The position numbers and the translations under genes are program-made. Below the pieces are notes generated by a model. It made no database searches and was not told the origin of the DNA. It saw only the letters and a list, made by a program, of their open reading frames with translations. A DNA stretch of 64,000 nucleotides. Source: Bacteroidia bacterium. GTDB lineage: Bacteria > Bacteroidota > Bacteroidia > Palsa-965. The stretch is taken from positions 62,001 to 126,000 of the forward strand of contig JALONL010000001.1 of NCBI GenBank assembly GCA_025454955.1, given 5' to 3'. Shown one piece after another: positions 15,277 to 25,148 of this stretch; positions within the stretch are counted from its first letter, which is position 1; every line of letters starts with the position of its first letter.

Positions 15277-17610
15277 TTAGCGCTGCAACACAATTCGCTG
15301 TGTGGCCACGCCATCGGTGGTAATAATACGTAGTATATACACACCCGACTCGGCGGTGCTCAGGTCAACCTGTTCGCGATAAGCCACTACGCTTTCGGCG
15401 CGTTGCTCCACTACTTTGCGGCCCTGTACGTCGAGTACTTCGAGGTGAACGTCTTTGGCGGTGCCCAGTTCAAACTGAACCGTAAACAGGCCGCCGTTCG
15501 GGTTGGGATAAATCTGGAGTGTGTTTTGCAAATCCACATCCTGCAGGCCAACCTGCGTAATGTTTACCACCTGTGTAAAGGTGTCGTTGCCGCAAATGCC
15601 TGTTACTACCAGCGTAATGGTGTAGGTGCCGTTGGCGGTGTAGGCGTGGCTCGGGTTGGCGCTGTTGTCGTTGGGGCTGTTGTCGCCCCAGATCCACTGG
15701 TAGGTTACTGCGCCGGTGCTGGTGTTGTTTACAATTGCGGTAGCACCTACCACAGTGGCGGTGAAGTTGGCGGTTGATGTGGGATTAACAGTTACCGTTA
15801 CCACATCGGTGCCGGTGCAGCCTGCGGCGTTTGTGCCGGTTACGTAGTATGTGGTGGTTACTGTGGGCGATACCGGGTTTACTGCGGTGGTTGCGCCATC
15901 GCTCCACACATAGCTTATTCCGCCGGTGGCAGTAAGGTTAACCGTTTGGCCGGGGCAGATGGAGGTGTTTGAGCCTGCACTGATAACCGGAGGAACGTTT
16001 GTGGTTACGGTGATGGTGTCGGAATCAGCGCAGCCGCTGGGGTCGGTAACGGTTACCGAGAAGGTGCCGTTGCCCAGGGTGTTGATCTGGCTGGTGGGGT
16101 TGCTGCCGCCGCTCCACTGGTAGCTGCTGCCCGGGTTGCCGGCATCGAGTGTAATGCTGTTGGTGCAGATGCTGGTGTCGGGGCCAAGGTTGGCATCGGG
16201 CTGGTTGTTTATGGTTACCGTTACGGTGTCATAGCCATAGCAGCCAGCCGGGCTGATTACGATTACGCTTACCACGTTGGCGCCTACCTGTGTAATGTTG
16301 GTGGTTTGGTTCGAAGTGGTGTTCGACCAGATGTAGTTCATGCCCGGGTTGCCCGCGTCGAGAGTAACGGTATCGCCGCACTGGGTAACGTTGGGGCCGA
16401 GGTTTACTGAGGGTGCAGGGCTGAGGGTTACCAGCACCGAATCGCTGCCTGCGCAGCCATTGGTGTCGCTTACGGTAACCTGATAGGTGCCGCCTGATGT
16501 TACGCTGGTGGTCTGCGTGCTGTCGCCCGTGCTCCATACATAGCTGTTGAAGCCCGAGGGTGCGGTAAGAAGCACCGTGTCTGAGCAACTTACTGTATCG
16601 GCCACGGTCACTACAGGATTGGGCGTAAAGCCCACCACCACGTTATCAGAACCAAGGCACCCGAGCGGGCTCACCAGCGATACGGAATACGTACCGGGCT
16701 GTGTAACGGTTAAGGTTTGCGTACCGGCACCGGTGCTCCATAAATATAGGCTTCCGGGGTTCCCGGCATCGAGCGTAAAGGCTGTTCCGCAGGCCATGGT
16801 ATCGGGCCCGAGGTTAACCGCTATGGCTGCGGCCACGTTTACAATTACCGGCACCCTGGGACTATTACACCCCCCGCTTGTGGTTTGGACGTAGAATGTA
16901 TCAGGCCCCGCCTGCGTGAGTATGGGCGTGGTAAATGGCGACCCTGTGCCTATTGGCGTACCGCCGGTGGGCTGGGTAAACCACTGGAATGTGCCCGAAG
17001 CGGCCGATGCGGTGAGTGTGGCTGTATTGTTAATACAGGCGTTGACGGGCGACACTGCTGTGGGTGTGGGCGGAATGGTGCAAAGCACCAGACCATAGTC
17101 TTCCACTTCACCAAAAGAAGCTGTCGGACAGGGGCCGGTGGGCACCGAGGCATAAGTACAAATTACACGCATCTTGGTAACACCGCTTGCAGCAAGCGGT
17201 ACGGTAATGGAACCGGTAAACGCCGAGGTGGACGAGAAACCGGAGTTCCAGAGATCTTCACCCGCATCCAGAAAATCGCCGTCGAGCGAGTAGTCGATAA
17301 AGATGCGGAAGCCCTGTCCAAAGATAGAACCGGCCTGCACGGTAAAGTTGAACGTGTTGCCGGGAGCAATGGTCACAAACTGTGTGGCCGACAAATCGGT
17401 GTGGTTGTTGGGGGCCGGACCGTTGCAGCCCGAGGCCGGGTTGTTTATATTGGTGGTTCCTCCGGTGGTGCTTACGAGGTCGATAAAGTCATTACTCGTA
17501 CAGGCAAAAGAGTAGGTCGGCAAGCAGGCTTGCGCCATTACCGGCTTATTCCATAAGGAAAAGACCAGAATAAACAGCAGGGTACTTAGGGTTGGTAGCT
17601 TTTTAATCAT
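15277..17610 (-). CDS. T9SS cargo: GEVED / Ig-like / PKD surface protein
   Basis: 777 residues with a signal peptide ending at about MAQA. The order is a GEVED-type domain (FIDYSLDGDFLDAGEDLW, about 120-175), a run of five or more Ig-like repeats, each with a pattern such as VNLGPDT..C...LDAGNPG..Y.WS, a PKD domain (TYQWIWGDNSPNDNSANPSHAYTANG in part, about 625-690), and a T9SS type A sorting domain (LQIYPNPNGGLFTVQFELG to VLQR). It is probably secreted and anchored on the cell surface as an adhesin or matrix protein. The repeats are similar in DNA as well as protein, so they can recombine. A hairpin terminator follows. Confidence 0.9.
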   Translation of the reverse strand: MIKKLPTLSTLLFILVFSLWNKPVMAQACLPTYSFACTSNDFIDLVSTTGGTTNINNPASGCNGPAPNNHTDLSATQFVTIAPGNTFNFTVQAGSIFGQGFRIFIDYSLDGDFLDAGEDLWNSGFSSTSAFTGSITVPLAASGVTKMRVICTYASVPTGPCPTASFGEVEDYGLVLCTIPPTPTAVSPVNACINNTATLTASAASGTFQWFTQPTGGTPIGTGSPFTTPILTQAGPDTFYVQTTSGGCNSPRVPVIVNVAAAIAVNLGPDTMACGTAFTLDAGNPGSLYLWSTGAGTQTLTVTQPGTYSVSLVSPLGCLGSDNVVVGFTPNPVVTVADTVSCSDTVLLTAPSGFNSYVWSTGDSTQTTSVTSGGTYQVTVSDTNGCAGSDSVLVTLSPAPSVNLGPNVTQCGDTVTLDAGNPGMNYIWSNTTSNQTTNITQVGANVVSVIVISPAGCYGYDTVTVTINNQPDANLGPDTSICTNSITLDAGNPGSSYQWSGGSNPTSQINTLGNGTFSVTVTDPSGCADSDTITVTTNVPPVISAGSNTSICPGQTVNLTATGGISYVWSDGATTAVNPVSPTVTTTYYVTGTNAAGCTGTDVVTVTVNPTSTANFTATVVGATAIVNNTSTGAVTYQWIWGDNSPNDNSANPSHAYTANGTYTITLVVTGICGNDTFTQVVNITQVGLQDVDLQNTLQIYPNPNGGLFTVQFELGTAKDVHLEVLDVQGRKVVEQRAESVVAYREQVDLSTAESGVYILRIITTDGVATQRIVLQR

Positions 17611-17919
17611 GTGTTTTTGGGTTTTACCAAACGTTAAAGTACAAAAAAAGCAATTCCATCCGAATTTTTTACAGGAATATTCTGTTCCGCAGCCGTTTTT
17701 TCAAGCTTCCCGGTTCATTTTGCAAATCAAGACCCCGCCAATTCTAATTTTTAGGCGGATATGGTCTTTGAGGGCTGCAAAAAAATTTATTACACCCAGA
17801 AACTGCCTGATTTTCAAAAACGGAGTCGGATCAAATTCTAAATGCAGTTCCTCCGAAAATATTCTCCGGACAAATTAATCGGGTTTAATTACTTTTAGCC
17901 ACCTCATGCTGATTTAACC
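17611..17919. other. Divergent promoter region
   Basis: 309 AT-rich bases between the T9SS gene (minus) and the TMTC-like gene (plus). Near-matches to the -7 element occur for both directions (TTACTTTTAG at about 17890 on the plus strand), but none is exact. No other feature was seen. Confidence 0.4.
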
Positions 17920-20013
17920 ATGTCGAAAAAGAAAAACACCACCGGTAAAAAATCATCTGCTCCGGTAAGGCCGGGTTTTCTGCGCCGCAACGCCTTTTCG
18001 CTGGCGTTGTTTCTCCTTACCTTCCTTGTTTTCGGCAATGGTATTTTCAATAAATATGCGCTTGATGATGAGTTTTATACGGCGGGAAGCAACAAATACA
18101 CGCAACAGGGAATAAAAGCCATTCCGAAAATATTTACCACCCGCACATTTTACAACAACGATGGTTCGGGGTATTCTTACCGTCCGGTGGCGGTGGCTTC
18201 CTTTGCGCTCGAAATTCAGTTGTTTGGCGAGCATCCCGAAGTGAGCCATTTTATAAATGTGCTGTTGTATGCGTTTACCGTGGTGCTGCTGTTTGGCCTG
18301 CTGCGTCGCTGGTTTAGTGCGCAGGGCAACTGGTTTTCGTTTTTTATTGCGCTGCTGTTTTTGCTGCATCCGCTGCATACCGAGGTGGTTGACAATATCA
18401 AGTGCCGCGATGAATTGCTGGCCATACTGGCCGGGGTGGGCAGTACATTTCTGCTCTGGCGTTTTATGGAAACCGGCAAGTGGTGGCTGGCGGTGTTGTA
18501 TCCGGTGGTGTTTATGGCGGGCATGCTGGCAAAGGCTACCATTATGCCGTTTTATGTGCTTATTCCCATGGCACTCTGGTTTTTCAGCGGCAAACCGTTT
18601 ATGCGCATGGTGCTTTACATGGTGCCGCTGGTGGCGGTGGCCGCACTGGTGCTGCTCCTTAAAAATGGTGTGCTGCCCGAGTCGGTAAGGGAATATCAGA
18701 CATTTGAAAACCCCATTACCGGCGATACCGGCATTGTATCGCGCATGGCCACGGCGGCACATGTGCTGGGGCGTTATCTCTGGCTGCATATTGTGCCGCA
18801 CCCGCTGGTGTATTACTACGGACACAGCTATGTGCCGCTTGCCACCTGGGCCGATCCGGTGGCTATTGCGGGGTTGATTGCTCACCTGGCCTTGCTTGCG
18901 CTGGGCCTGTGGCAGCTTCGTGCGCGCACGGTGCTTAGTTTCGGGATTTTGTTTTACCTGGTTTCCATTTTCTTTTACTCCAACCTTATCACTCCCGCGC
19001 CCGGACTCATGGGCGAGCGCTTTGCCTACATTGCCGTGCTGGGTTTCTGCATTGTGCTGGTGTGGGGCGTGTTTAAGCTGATGAAGCTGGCACCCGAACA
19101 GTTTGTGTGGGGCGCTCCCGCATTCTCGCGCGTGCGCTTGGTGCTGGTGGGGCTGGCGGCAGTGTATGCGCTGCGTGCGGTGGTGCGCAACGAAGACTGG
19201 CAAGACAAGCACACACTTTACGGCAACGATATGGAATATCTTACCGAGTCGGCCAAGGCCAATATGCTGTATGGTTCGCTGCTTTCGGCCGACGGTGCGC
19301 GGCTTGATTATGAAGGGAAATCGTATATCGAAAACAGCCGCCGCTCGGGCAATATGAACGAGTTTAATGTGGGCCGCATGAAACGCGACTCGGCCAGAAT
19401 GATGTTTTCGCAGGCGCGCAACTATTACAAACAGGCCACGGTAATTGCGCCCAAATACTATACGGCGTGGAGCAATTACGGCACCACATATTACTTCCTC
19501 GGCGATTTTAAAAATGCGGTGCCGCTGTTTCGCCAGTCGCTGGTGCATAAGCCCGATTATACCGAAGGCCTTTTCAATCTGGGCATGGCCTACGACAGTT
19601 TGCAAATGCCCGATTCGGCCATCTATTTCCTGCGCAGGTGTGTGGCCTCCGACTCGGCCTACTCTGCGGCCTACGATCCGCTTTCGAAACTCATGCTGAA
19701 AAAAGACAGCACCTCAATAACACAGGTAATGGCCCTGCTCAACCGCGCCGTGGCCAACAACCCGAAATCAGACATGCCCTACACGGCCATGATGAACATA
19801 AGCATAATGAGAGGCGATACTGCGGCGGCTGTGGCCTATATGGACAAAGCTTCAGAGCTTAATCCCACCAACCAGATGCGCATGTATCAACTGGCCATAT
19901 ACTACGAGAAAAACGGCAACACCGCACGGGCCGAGTACTGGAAAGGCAAACTCAGCGAGTTGCAGAGCAATTCGGCAAAACGTTCGAAACGGCGGCGCCC
20001 GGCCAATCAATAA
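17920..20013 (+). CDS. GT-C type membrane protein with C-terminal TPRs (TMTC-like)
   Basis: 697 residues. After a basic N-terminus (MSKKKNTTGKKSS) come about 10-12 TM helices over residues 25-430, with LDDEFYT in the first periplasmic loop (the acidic motif expected of a GT-C glycosyltransferase), YRPVAVASFALE, and HPLHTEVVDNIKCRDELLA, which resembles TMTC/PMT-type O-mannosyltransferases. The C-terminal third (about 500-680) has TPR repeats (YYTAWSNYGTTYYFLGDFKNA, YTEGLFNLGMAYDSLQ). Likely role: transfer of a lipid-linked sugar to proteins or other acceptors in the periplasm. Donor and acceptor are unknown. It converges with the next gene 2 bases away. Confidence 0.82.
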   Translation: MSKKKNTTGKKSSAPVRPGFLRRNAFSLALFLLTFLVFGNGIFNKYALDDEFYTAGSNKYTQQGIKAIPKIFTTRTFYNNDGSGYSYRPVAVASFALEIQLFGEHPEVSHFINVLLYAFTVVLLFGLLRRWFSAQGNWFSFFIALLFLLHPLHTEVVDNIKCRDELLAILAGVGSTFLLWRFMETGKWWLAVLYPVVFMAGMLAKATIMPFYVLIPMALWFFSGKPFMRMVLYMVPLVAVAALVLLLKNGVLPESVREYQTFENPITGDTGIVSRMATAAHVLGRYLWLHIVPHPLVYYYGHSYVPLATWADPVAIAGLIAHLALLALGLWQLRARTVLSFGILFYLVSIFFYSNLITPAPGLMGERFAYIAVLGFCIVLVWGVFKLMKLAPEQFVWGAPAFSRVRLVLVGLAAVYALRAVVRNEDWQDKHTLYGNDMEYLTESAKANMLYGSLLSADGARLDYEGKSYIENSRRSGNMNEFNVGRMKRDSARMMFSQARNYYKQATVIAPKYYTAWSNYGTTYYFLGDFKNAVPLFRQSLVHKPDYTEGLFNLGMAYDSLQMPDSAIYFLRRCVASDSAYSAAYDPLSKLMLKKDSTSITQVMALLNRAVANNPKSDMPYTAMMNISIMRGDTAAAVAYMDKASELNPTNQMRMYQLAIYYEKNGNTARAEYWKGKLSELQSNSAKRSKRRRPANQ

Positions 20014-20015
20014 AC

Positions 20016-21473
20016 TCAGGCCAGCCGCGACTGCAGCCAGATGGTGTAGTTGATTACGTCTTCTTCGGGGCTGCGTTTGGCCACATCAATAAACTTCTGT
20101 ATGCTGCGCTGCAAAGGCTTGTCGCGACGCACGCTGCCCTGAAGCTTCATCATGGCAGTAATAATGTTCATGAGTTCCTGCTGGCGTTTTCCGCTGCGTG
20201 TATTCATGAGTGTGGCAAAGTCTTTTCGTATCTGCGACATGCGGCGCTCCAGGAAATCGAAGTCTTCGAGTTCGAAGCGGATAATGAGTTCGGCCACTTC
20301 AATTTTCATGCGCAACTGCTCGTCGAGCGTGGGATAGCCCTGCTCCATTTTTAAGCGCGTGAGGTGGCGGAGCGCCGTTTTATAATCGGCCTTGTCAAAA
20401 TGTAATACTGATAAATTAAAGTAGATAAATACAAGGTAAAACGGCAGCTTGCGTATTACCGTACTGTCTTTGGCCTCATTGAGAATGGCTATGGCCTTGT
20501 CGCGGTCTTTTACCGAATAATTAATTACAAGAATATTGTAATAATACATCAGAAATTTATCGTGCAGCAAACCGCCGTATTCTTTCATGGCGGCGTGCAG
20601 CTGCGCGGCGGTTTCGAGCGATTCGTCGTACTTTTTGTTTTTATACTGCGCGTTGGCCAGGTAGGTAAGTTGTTGCAGCTTGGTATCGTGGTTGTTTCTG
20701 GTGTAGAGTTTGGCGGCGGTAAATTCTTCTACGGTTTGCTGCAGGTATTTTTCGAGCGATACAAAATCGTTTTTCTGGAGCAGTACGCGGCTCAGCGAGT
20801 GATATACCTTAAAGCGGAGCTGTGTGCTGGTTCGCCCGGCCTTGCTGCGCGAAAACGCCATGGCTTTCTTGCGCAGGGTTTCAATCATGCGGTAATTCTG
20901 TTTCGAGAAGCCCTGCGAAATACGCACGTTGTAAACCACTTCGGCCAGAATATCGTCTATTTCCTGAAGGCGGCTTAGCTGCTCGCGGTTTTGTTTACGG
21001 CGGCGTATGTATTCCGACGGGTTCTGCTCGGGTGTTTCCTGCGAAAAGCGGATGTATTCGCCATACACCAGATCAAGCAACTCGATACTGTCGAGCGACA
21101 CCGCCTTTCGTTCGGCGCGCTGCAGATAGTGTTGTGCCACCGCCGGTTGTGTGCGGCCGGCAAACAGGCGGGCCAGCGTAAGCAAATGTACCACCTGCCC
21201 GAACTCGTTTTCATCGAGATATTGCAGGGCCAGGCTCCGGCCCACATCATCGAGCAACCTGTTTTTTAAACGGTAAAGCGCATTTTTATCCTTACCCTTG
21301 TATAGCTTCTGCTGAATGCGCGACTCCTCATAATTTTCGTGATTATGGCGGATGTAGTCAAACAGTTCTATATCTTTTCTGTCATCGCCGGCATTGGTAC
21401 GGCTCATGTATAATTTCAGGTGCCGCACCTCTTCTTTGTTCATCGAACCGATAATCTGCTGTAATACCTGCAT
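20016..21473 (-). CDS. Helical-repeat protein of unknown function
   Basis: 485 residues, no signal peptide, no TM segment. It is rich in charged residues and in helices arranged like TPR-type solenoids (for example LARLFAGRTQPAVAQHYLQRAERKA, in which residues alternate as in TPR). The N-terminal region MNKEEVRHLKLYMSR is typical of a conserved but unnamed Bacteroidota cytoplasmic family. The start ATG at 21473 fits; no better start is visible. It has no operon partner: it converges with the TMTC-like gene and diverges from the T9SS cargo gene at 21569. Confidence 0.75.
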   Translation of the reverse strand: MQVLQQIIGSMNKEEVRHLKLYMSRTNAGDDRKDIELFDYIRHNHENYEESRIQQKLYKGKDKNALYRLKNRLLDDVGRSLALQYLDENEFGQVVHLLTLARLFAGRTQPAVAQHYLQRAERKAVSLDSIELLDLVYGEYIRFSQETPEQNPSEYIRRRKQNREQLSRLQEIDDILAEVVYNVRISQGFSKQNYRMIETLRKKAMAFSRSKAGRTSTQLRFKVYHSLSRVLLQKNDFVSLEKYLQQTVEEFTAAKLYTRNNHDTKLQQLTYLANAQYKNKKYDESLETAAQLHAAMKEYGGLLHDKFLMYYYNILVINYSVKDRDKAIAILNEAKDSTVIRKLPFYLVFIYFNLSVLHFDKADYKTALRHLTRLKMEQGYPTLDEQLRMKIEVAELIIRFELEDFDFLERRMSQIRKDFATLMNTRSGKRQQELMNIITAMMKLQGSVRRDKPLQRSIQKFIDVAKRSPEEDVINYTIWLQSRLA

Positions 21474-21529
21474 AAGTTGAACACGTAAGATTTTTATAAA
21501 ATTAGGTGTTTTATTCTAATCGCCTGCCT

Positions 21530-21537
21530 TATTTTTG
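21530..21537 (+). promoter_or_regulatory. Candidate -7 element (TATTTTTG)
   Basis: Exact TAnnTTTG match 31 bases before the ATG at 21569. No clear -33 partner was found. Confidence 0.4.
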
Positions 21538-21568
21538 AAATTGTATTACTTGTAATGTATTCACACCC

Positions 21569-22300
21569 ATGAGACTTCGACCGATAGTAACTGTTTGTTC
21601 CGCCCGTATTCTGGCGGTGTTTGGCCTTGTTTTGCTTTTTTGTGCTTCTCCCCGTGTGGTGCGCGCTCAAAACTTTATCGGCTTTTATCCATCGGTGTTA
21701 ATTGGTATGCCCGATACCGTAGCTACCGGCGACTCCATTACTGCCGCCGCGATATTGGGAAACGTCAGTCCGCTGGTGTATAATGATACCCTTATCTTAC
21801 AGGGATATGTGGATACCGGTAATGGCAATGTTAATTTTCTTTACCAGGTATATGCACAGGTGTTGCTTAATCCTTTCGACACCCTGCCGCTTATTTTTCA
21901 AATACCTATTGAGCAGGTTTCACAACAGGGTTTTTTCAGGATTGGCGGAAATGTAATTGTAATCTGGCCGATTGTATCAGATCCTCAGTTTACCACCGGC
22001 GATTCCATTGTGGTTCCGGTGTATGTACTCGACGGTACCGGTATAGGCGAGCGGCCGCGAACGCGGCCAATAGGCATAAAATGTTTCCCCATACCCACAC
22101 TGCAAAATCTGCACATAGAGGTATTACCCGGCCACCCCACACCCGAAACTATTGTGGTGCGCGATATTCAGGCACGAATAATTTATCAGGCACCATGGAC
22201 CACACAGCCTATCAATACCGCTGAGTGGGAATCGGGAATTTATATTCTGGAATGCCGTTATGAAGACGGCAGCAGCAGCTACCTCCGGATTATTCGCTGA
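21569..22300 (+). CDS. Small T9SS cargo protein
   Basis: 243 residues. The signal peptide (residues 1-34) ends at VVRAQ. A beta-rich middle domain follows (IGFYPSVLIGMPDTVATGDSITAAAILGNVSP...), of unrecognised family. The C-terminus from KCFPIPTLQNLHIEVLPG to SSYLRIIR is a T9SS type A sorting domain, with the familiar sequence of strands and the ESGIYILECRYEDG step. It is expected to be exported across the outer membrane by T9SS. It stands alone and converges with the 22317 gene, 16 bases apart. Confidence 0.8.
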   Translation: MRLRPIVTVCSARILAVFGLVLLFCASPRVVRAQNFIGFYPSVLIGMPDTVATGDSITAAAILGNVSPLVYNDTLILQGYVDTGNGNVNFLYQVYAQVLLNPFDTLPLIFQIPIEQVSQQGFFRIGGNVIVIWPIVSDPQFTTGDSIVVPVYVLDGTGIGERPRTRPIGIKCFPIPTLQNLHIEVLPGHPTPETIVVRDIQARIIYQAPWTTQPINTAEWESGIYILECRYEDGSSSYLRIIR

Positions 22301-22316
22301 GAAAAACGTCAGCACG

Positions 22317-23258
22317 TCAGGCAAACACCGTGCTGAAATCGGTTCTTGTGCGAATGTCCGGGTGGAGTTGCTGTTTCCAGAATGACGCTGTGCTTTGGGC
22401 TTCGCACCCGGAGATATGGTAAATGTGCCCGGCATCTGAGGTGTTGTTTATTCCCATCAGTTTCATTTCTTCGGCCGAAATAAATGTACGGATCAGTGGG
22501 CGCAGCATAAATGCGGCTATTTCAAATAACTTTCGGGGCATAATGTGTGTGCGTACTCCGGCCAGCGCAAAAAGATCCGCAAAATCATACACCTCTTTTC
22601 CTGCGGCTTCAATGATGCGCTGTGTGGGCTGGTTTTCAATTACGGCGGCCACAGTGGCTGCAAAATCGGCAGGCATCACAGGCTGAATTTTGGTGTGCAG
22701 CACCGAAGCGGGCAGCCATAAATTGCGGGCAAGCAGGGCCGAGAGTTTACGCAGTTTTTTTATGCGTTTCACCAGCATGGTTTGTGGTGTGCAGAGAATG
22801 GAAGGCCGAATCACCCAGGTACGTTCCTGCCCCAAAATTGCCGCATCGGCCAAAGCCTTGCTGCGCAGAAACGCGGAGGGGTTATTTCCGCCCGCACCTA
22901 ATGCAGATACCTGAATGATGGCCGGATTGCCCATGGCCGCCCGGTTTTGCAGCAACGCCAGCGAGGTGCCGGTGTGCGCATGAAAAAGTTCTTTTTCGCT
23001 GCCCTGCATGAGTCCGATGCAGTTTATTACCACGTCCACATTTCCTCCGCTCCACGGCTGCCTGTGTATATCGTAAATCACAGAATGTGCTCGGCCGCCT
23101 GCACCCACGCCTTCGAAGTGGAAATGTGCGGGACGCACGGCGCCCATAATTTCGGCCTGCGGGAAATATGACTGAAGCGCGTAAAAGAGCACGCGCCCCA
23201 CCTGCCCGTTTGCGCCGAGAATCAGGATGCGTGTTTTATTTCGTGTGCGGGCAGCCAT
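22317..23258 (-). CDS. NAD(P)-binding Rossmann protein (atypical SDR, NDUFA9/epimerase-like)
   Basis: 313 residues. The N-terminal dinucleotide-binding motif is ILILGANGQVGRVLF (residues 11-25, GxxGxxG). An extended-SDR-like fold follows, with INCIGLMQGSEKELF, IIQVSALGAGG and a substrate-binding C-terminal half; the usual YxxxK catalytic pair is replaced (SALGAGGNNPSAFLRSKALAD has the Lys but no clear Tyr). It resembles NmrA/NDUFA9-like proteins that bind but may not oxidise substrate. It is last in the GbsR-regulated operon and overlaps the DUF2071 gene by 37 bases. Confidence 0.82.
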   Translation of the reverse strand: MAARTRNKTRILILGANGQVGRVLFYALQSYFPQAEIMGAVRPAHFHFEGVGAGGRAHSVIYDIHRQPWSGGNVDVVINCIGLMQGSEKELFHAHTGTSLALLQNRAAMGNPAIIQVSALGAGGNNPSAFLRSKALADAAILGQERTWVIRPSILCTPQTMLVKRIKKLRKLSALLARNLWLPASVLHTKIQPVMPADFAATVAAVIENQPTQRIIEAAGKEVYDFADLFALAGVRTHIMPRKLFEIAAFMLRPLIRTFISAEEMKLMGINNTSDAGHIYHISGCEAQSTASFWKQQLHPDIRTRTDFSTVFA

Positions 23259-23905
23259 GTGTAATCTATTTTTTGATCTACCACAAACGCCCCGGCAAAG
23301 CGGGCCGTTGTAAAGAAGTTTGTTTCAAAGAGGTAACCCTCGGCCGGGCGTATGGGCCAGCGTTCGCGGAGTATGCGCACCATTTTTACCTGGCCGTTGG
23401 CTACCGAGTAAGCCCTGTCTATCGATGCAATGGTTTCGCGCAGTTGTTCATTGCCCGTGCCGCTGTGTGCCGTGTCTATGGCCCAGTTGAGAAACTTTGT
23501 GCCGCTGCGCAGTTCCAGCATATTGTCTATTACAGTAATGTTGGCCTGCGAAAACCGGTAATTGGTGAGCAGGTTTCCGCCCATTTGCATGAGCGGCTTA
23601 TCGGTAAACGATTGCAGAAAATATACCCCCTTCGATACGCCGCCGTTCAGTTCCGAATCGTCAACCAGCAGCCTGAAACCGGCATGGTAGTAACTGAAAT
23701 CAAACACCGGAGGCATAAATGAGGCGCGCATTTTTTGCAGGCTCACATTAATCATCGAAATAAGCGCACGGCCATTCACTAACCGCAGTTTAAGCGGAGC
23801 GGGCAAAAGAGCACGCACCTCGTCGGCATCCACATAAAAATTTATGAGCCGTATCTGGTGCAGTTGCCCGGAGTAAGTAATTGGAATTTGCTTCAATAAG
23901 TTCAT
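23222..23905 (-). CDS. DUF2071 family protein
   Basis: 227 residues from the ATG at 23905. A long upstream extension of the same frame is only a shadow of the overlapping DCC gene. DUF2071 (acetoacetate-decarboxylase-like beta fold) features: LINFYVDADEVRALLPAPLKL at the start, SYYHAGFRLLVDD in the middle, and RRW-type C-terminus LFETNFFTTARFAGAFVVDQ. No catalytic assignment is possible. The start overlaps the previous gene by 4 bases (ATGA) and the end overlaps the next by 37, so translation is coupled. DUF2071, DCC-type and Rossmann proteins are often encoded together in Bacteroidota. Confidence 0.85.
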   Translation of the reverse strand: MNLLKQIPITYSGQLHQIRLINFYVDADEVRALLPAPLKLRLVNGRALISMINVSLQKMRASFMPPVFDFSYYHAGFRLLVDDSELNGGVSKGVYFLQSFTDKPLMQMGGNLLTNYRFSQANITVIDNMLELRSGTKFLNWAIDTAHSGTGNEQLRETIASIDRAYSVANGQVKMVRILRERWPIRPAEGYLFETNFFTTARFAGAFVVDQKIDYTWLPAHEIKHAS

Positions 23906-24759
23906 CGTACAAAAGTGTTGTTGAGGTAATACACACAAACCGTTGCCGCCGAAACCGCCAGCAATGCAGTCCAAAGCAGCGTCCATAACTGAGAGTATTG
24001 GAGATGTGCCACGCGGCTGATATGTCCGCGAAGCATTATCGTGCTGCTCACCGCCACACACACCGCCGCCGCATACAGCCCCGTTTCGGGAGCCACGCGC
24101 AGCCACACCAGCGAGGGCAGCAGCACCAGCACGCCCAGCAGTTGAAGCATGGCCAGGTGCGCCCAGTAGTCCCACACACGGCGGCGCAGCATGCACAGTG
24201 CAACGCCCATTTGCAGCACCCAGCCCGTACCGCAGGCTGCCAGTGCGGCAAGCACACCGCCGCTTTGCACATTGCCCAGCGCCGCTGCCACGCCAGCGCC
24301 AAACGCCGCCGTAACCATAACCGCCACGCACACACAAAACACAATAAACCGCAAACGACTCTGCCACCTGAATTGCGGCGCACAACTATGCTTTAGTGTG
24401 GCATAACGGCGGGCCAGAATAATGCGGCGGTTGTCGGAAATAAACGAATACATGCGTCCGGCCAGCATACGCAGCGCACCTTTGCCAAACACGCGCTGCA
24501 CCAATGGCCAACGGCGGCCCAGCAAATACAGCAGCGCATCCACACCGTAAATGGTAGCCCCGCCGTTTGCATCCACCAGCGGAATTTCGTTGCCCTGCCG
24601 GCCGCTGTCCACGCGGCACAGAAACTCTTCATTGTGCAGCGACGAAAATGTGCGCCGCTCATCGGCCTGCAATATGCCCGCTTTGATGAATGCCGAGGAA
24701 TAGGCATCGCACAAAGGACACTCGCCATCATACAACAGAATTTTTCTATCCTTACTCAC
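23902..24759 (-). CDS. DCC family thiol-disulfide protein fused to a membrane domain
   Basis: 285 residues. Residues 1-115 form the DCC (DUF393) thioredoxin-like domain with the redox motif LYDGECPLCDAY (Cys-Pro-Leu-Cys at about 15-18) and GVDALLYLLGRRWPL. Residues 135-280 contain four to five TM helices with a basic loop. DCC proteins usually have the first domain only, so the membrane extension is notable. It may carry out disulfide exchange at the membrane. It is flanked by ATGA overlaps at both ends, inside the GbsR-type operon. Confidence 0.82.
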   Translation of the reverse strand: MSKDRKILLYDGECPLCDAYSSAFIKAGILQADERRTFSSLHNEEFLCRVDSGRQGNEIPLVDANGGATIYGVDALLYLLGRRWPLVQRVFGKGALRMLAGRMYSFISDNRRIILARRYATLKHSCAPQFRWQSRLRFIVFCVCVAVMVTAAFGAGVAAALGNVQSGGVLAALAACGTGWVLQMGVALCMLRRRVWDYWAHLAMLQLLGVLVLLPSLVWLRVAPETGLYAAAVCVAVSSTIMLRGHISRVAHLQYSQLWTLLWTALLAVSAATVCVYYLNNTFVR

Positions 24760-25145
24760 CGTGTGTGCGTGTTTGATTCATACTGCGCATTATCCCTTAG
24801 CTCACTCAGTTCCACATAAAACCAAATTGCCAGCGCCATAGAAGTAACAGAAATCACCACCGCCGAAATCACGACGTTGCCGGCAATAGCCGTGGCGGCC
24901 TGTATGGCAACCCATATCCCCACATTCTTAAAATAGCGGGTAAAAAACGCCGTGCTCTCGCCTCTTGCCTTGCTTCGGCGCATATAATAAATAGCGCTTC
25001 TCAACTGAATAAAGCCCAGCAAAAGAAACAGTACCGGCATCAGCACCCAGAAATAAGTAATGCCGCAGAAAAGACCGATAATTATAATCAGTACATACTG
25101 TCCCTGACAATTATTCTTCAGTTCACGAACATCATCAGCATCCAT
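24756..25145 (-). CDS. Small membrane protein, four helices (copy A)
   Basis: 129 residues with about four TM segments (18-35, 38-52, 75-95, 98-115) and polar ends. The pattern near the end, SMALAIWFYVELSEL, matches LPLAIWYYIQLGEE of the protein at 25691, so the two are probably old paralogs. Family not recognised. It overlaps the DCC gene by 4 bases and follows the next membrane gene by 3. Confidence 0.7.
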   Translation of the reverse strand: MDADDVRELKNNCQGQYVLIIIIGLFCGITYFWVLMPVLFLLLGFIQLRSAIYYMRRSKARGESTAFFTRYFKNVGIWVAIQAATAIAGNVVISAVVISVTSMALAIWFYVELSELRDNAQYESNTHTR

Positions 25146-25148
25146 GGC

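Noticed and set aside
17953..19605. 550-residue antisense frame over the TMTC-like gene
   Set aside because: His/Gln/Arg-rich shadow translation without TM structure or domain motifs.
23906..24385. 160-residue N-terminal extension of the DUF2071 protein
   Set aside because: This part is a low-complexity Gly/Ala/Cys-rich shadow of the DCC gene; the internal ATG at 23905 gives a typical DUF2071 start and an ATGA overlap.
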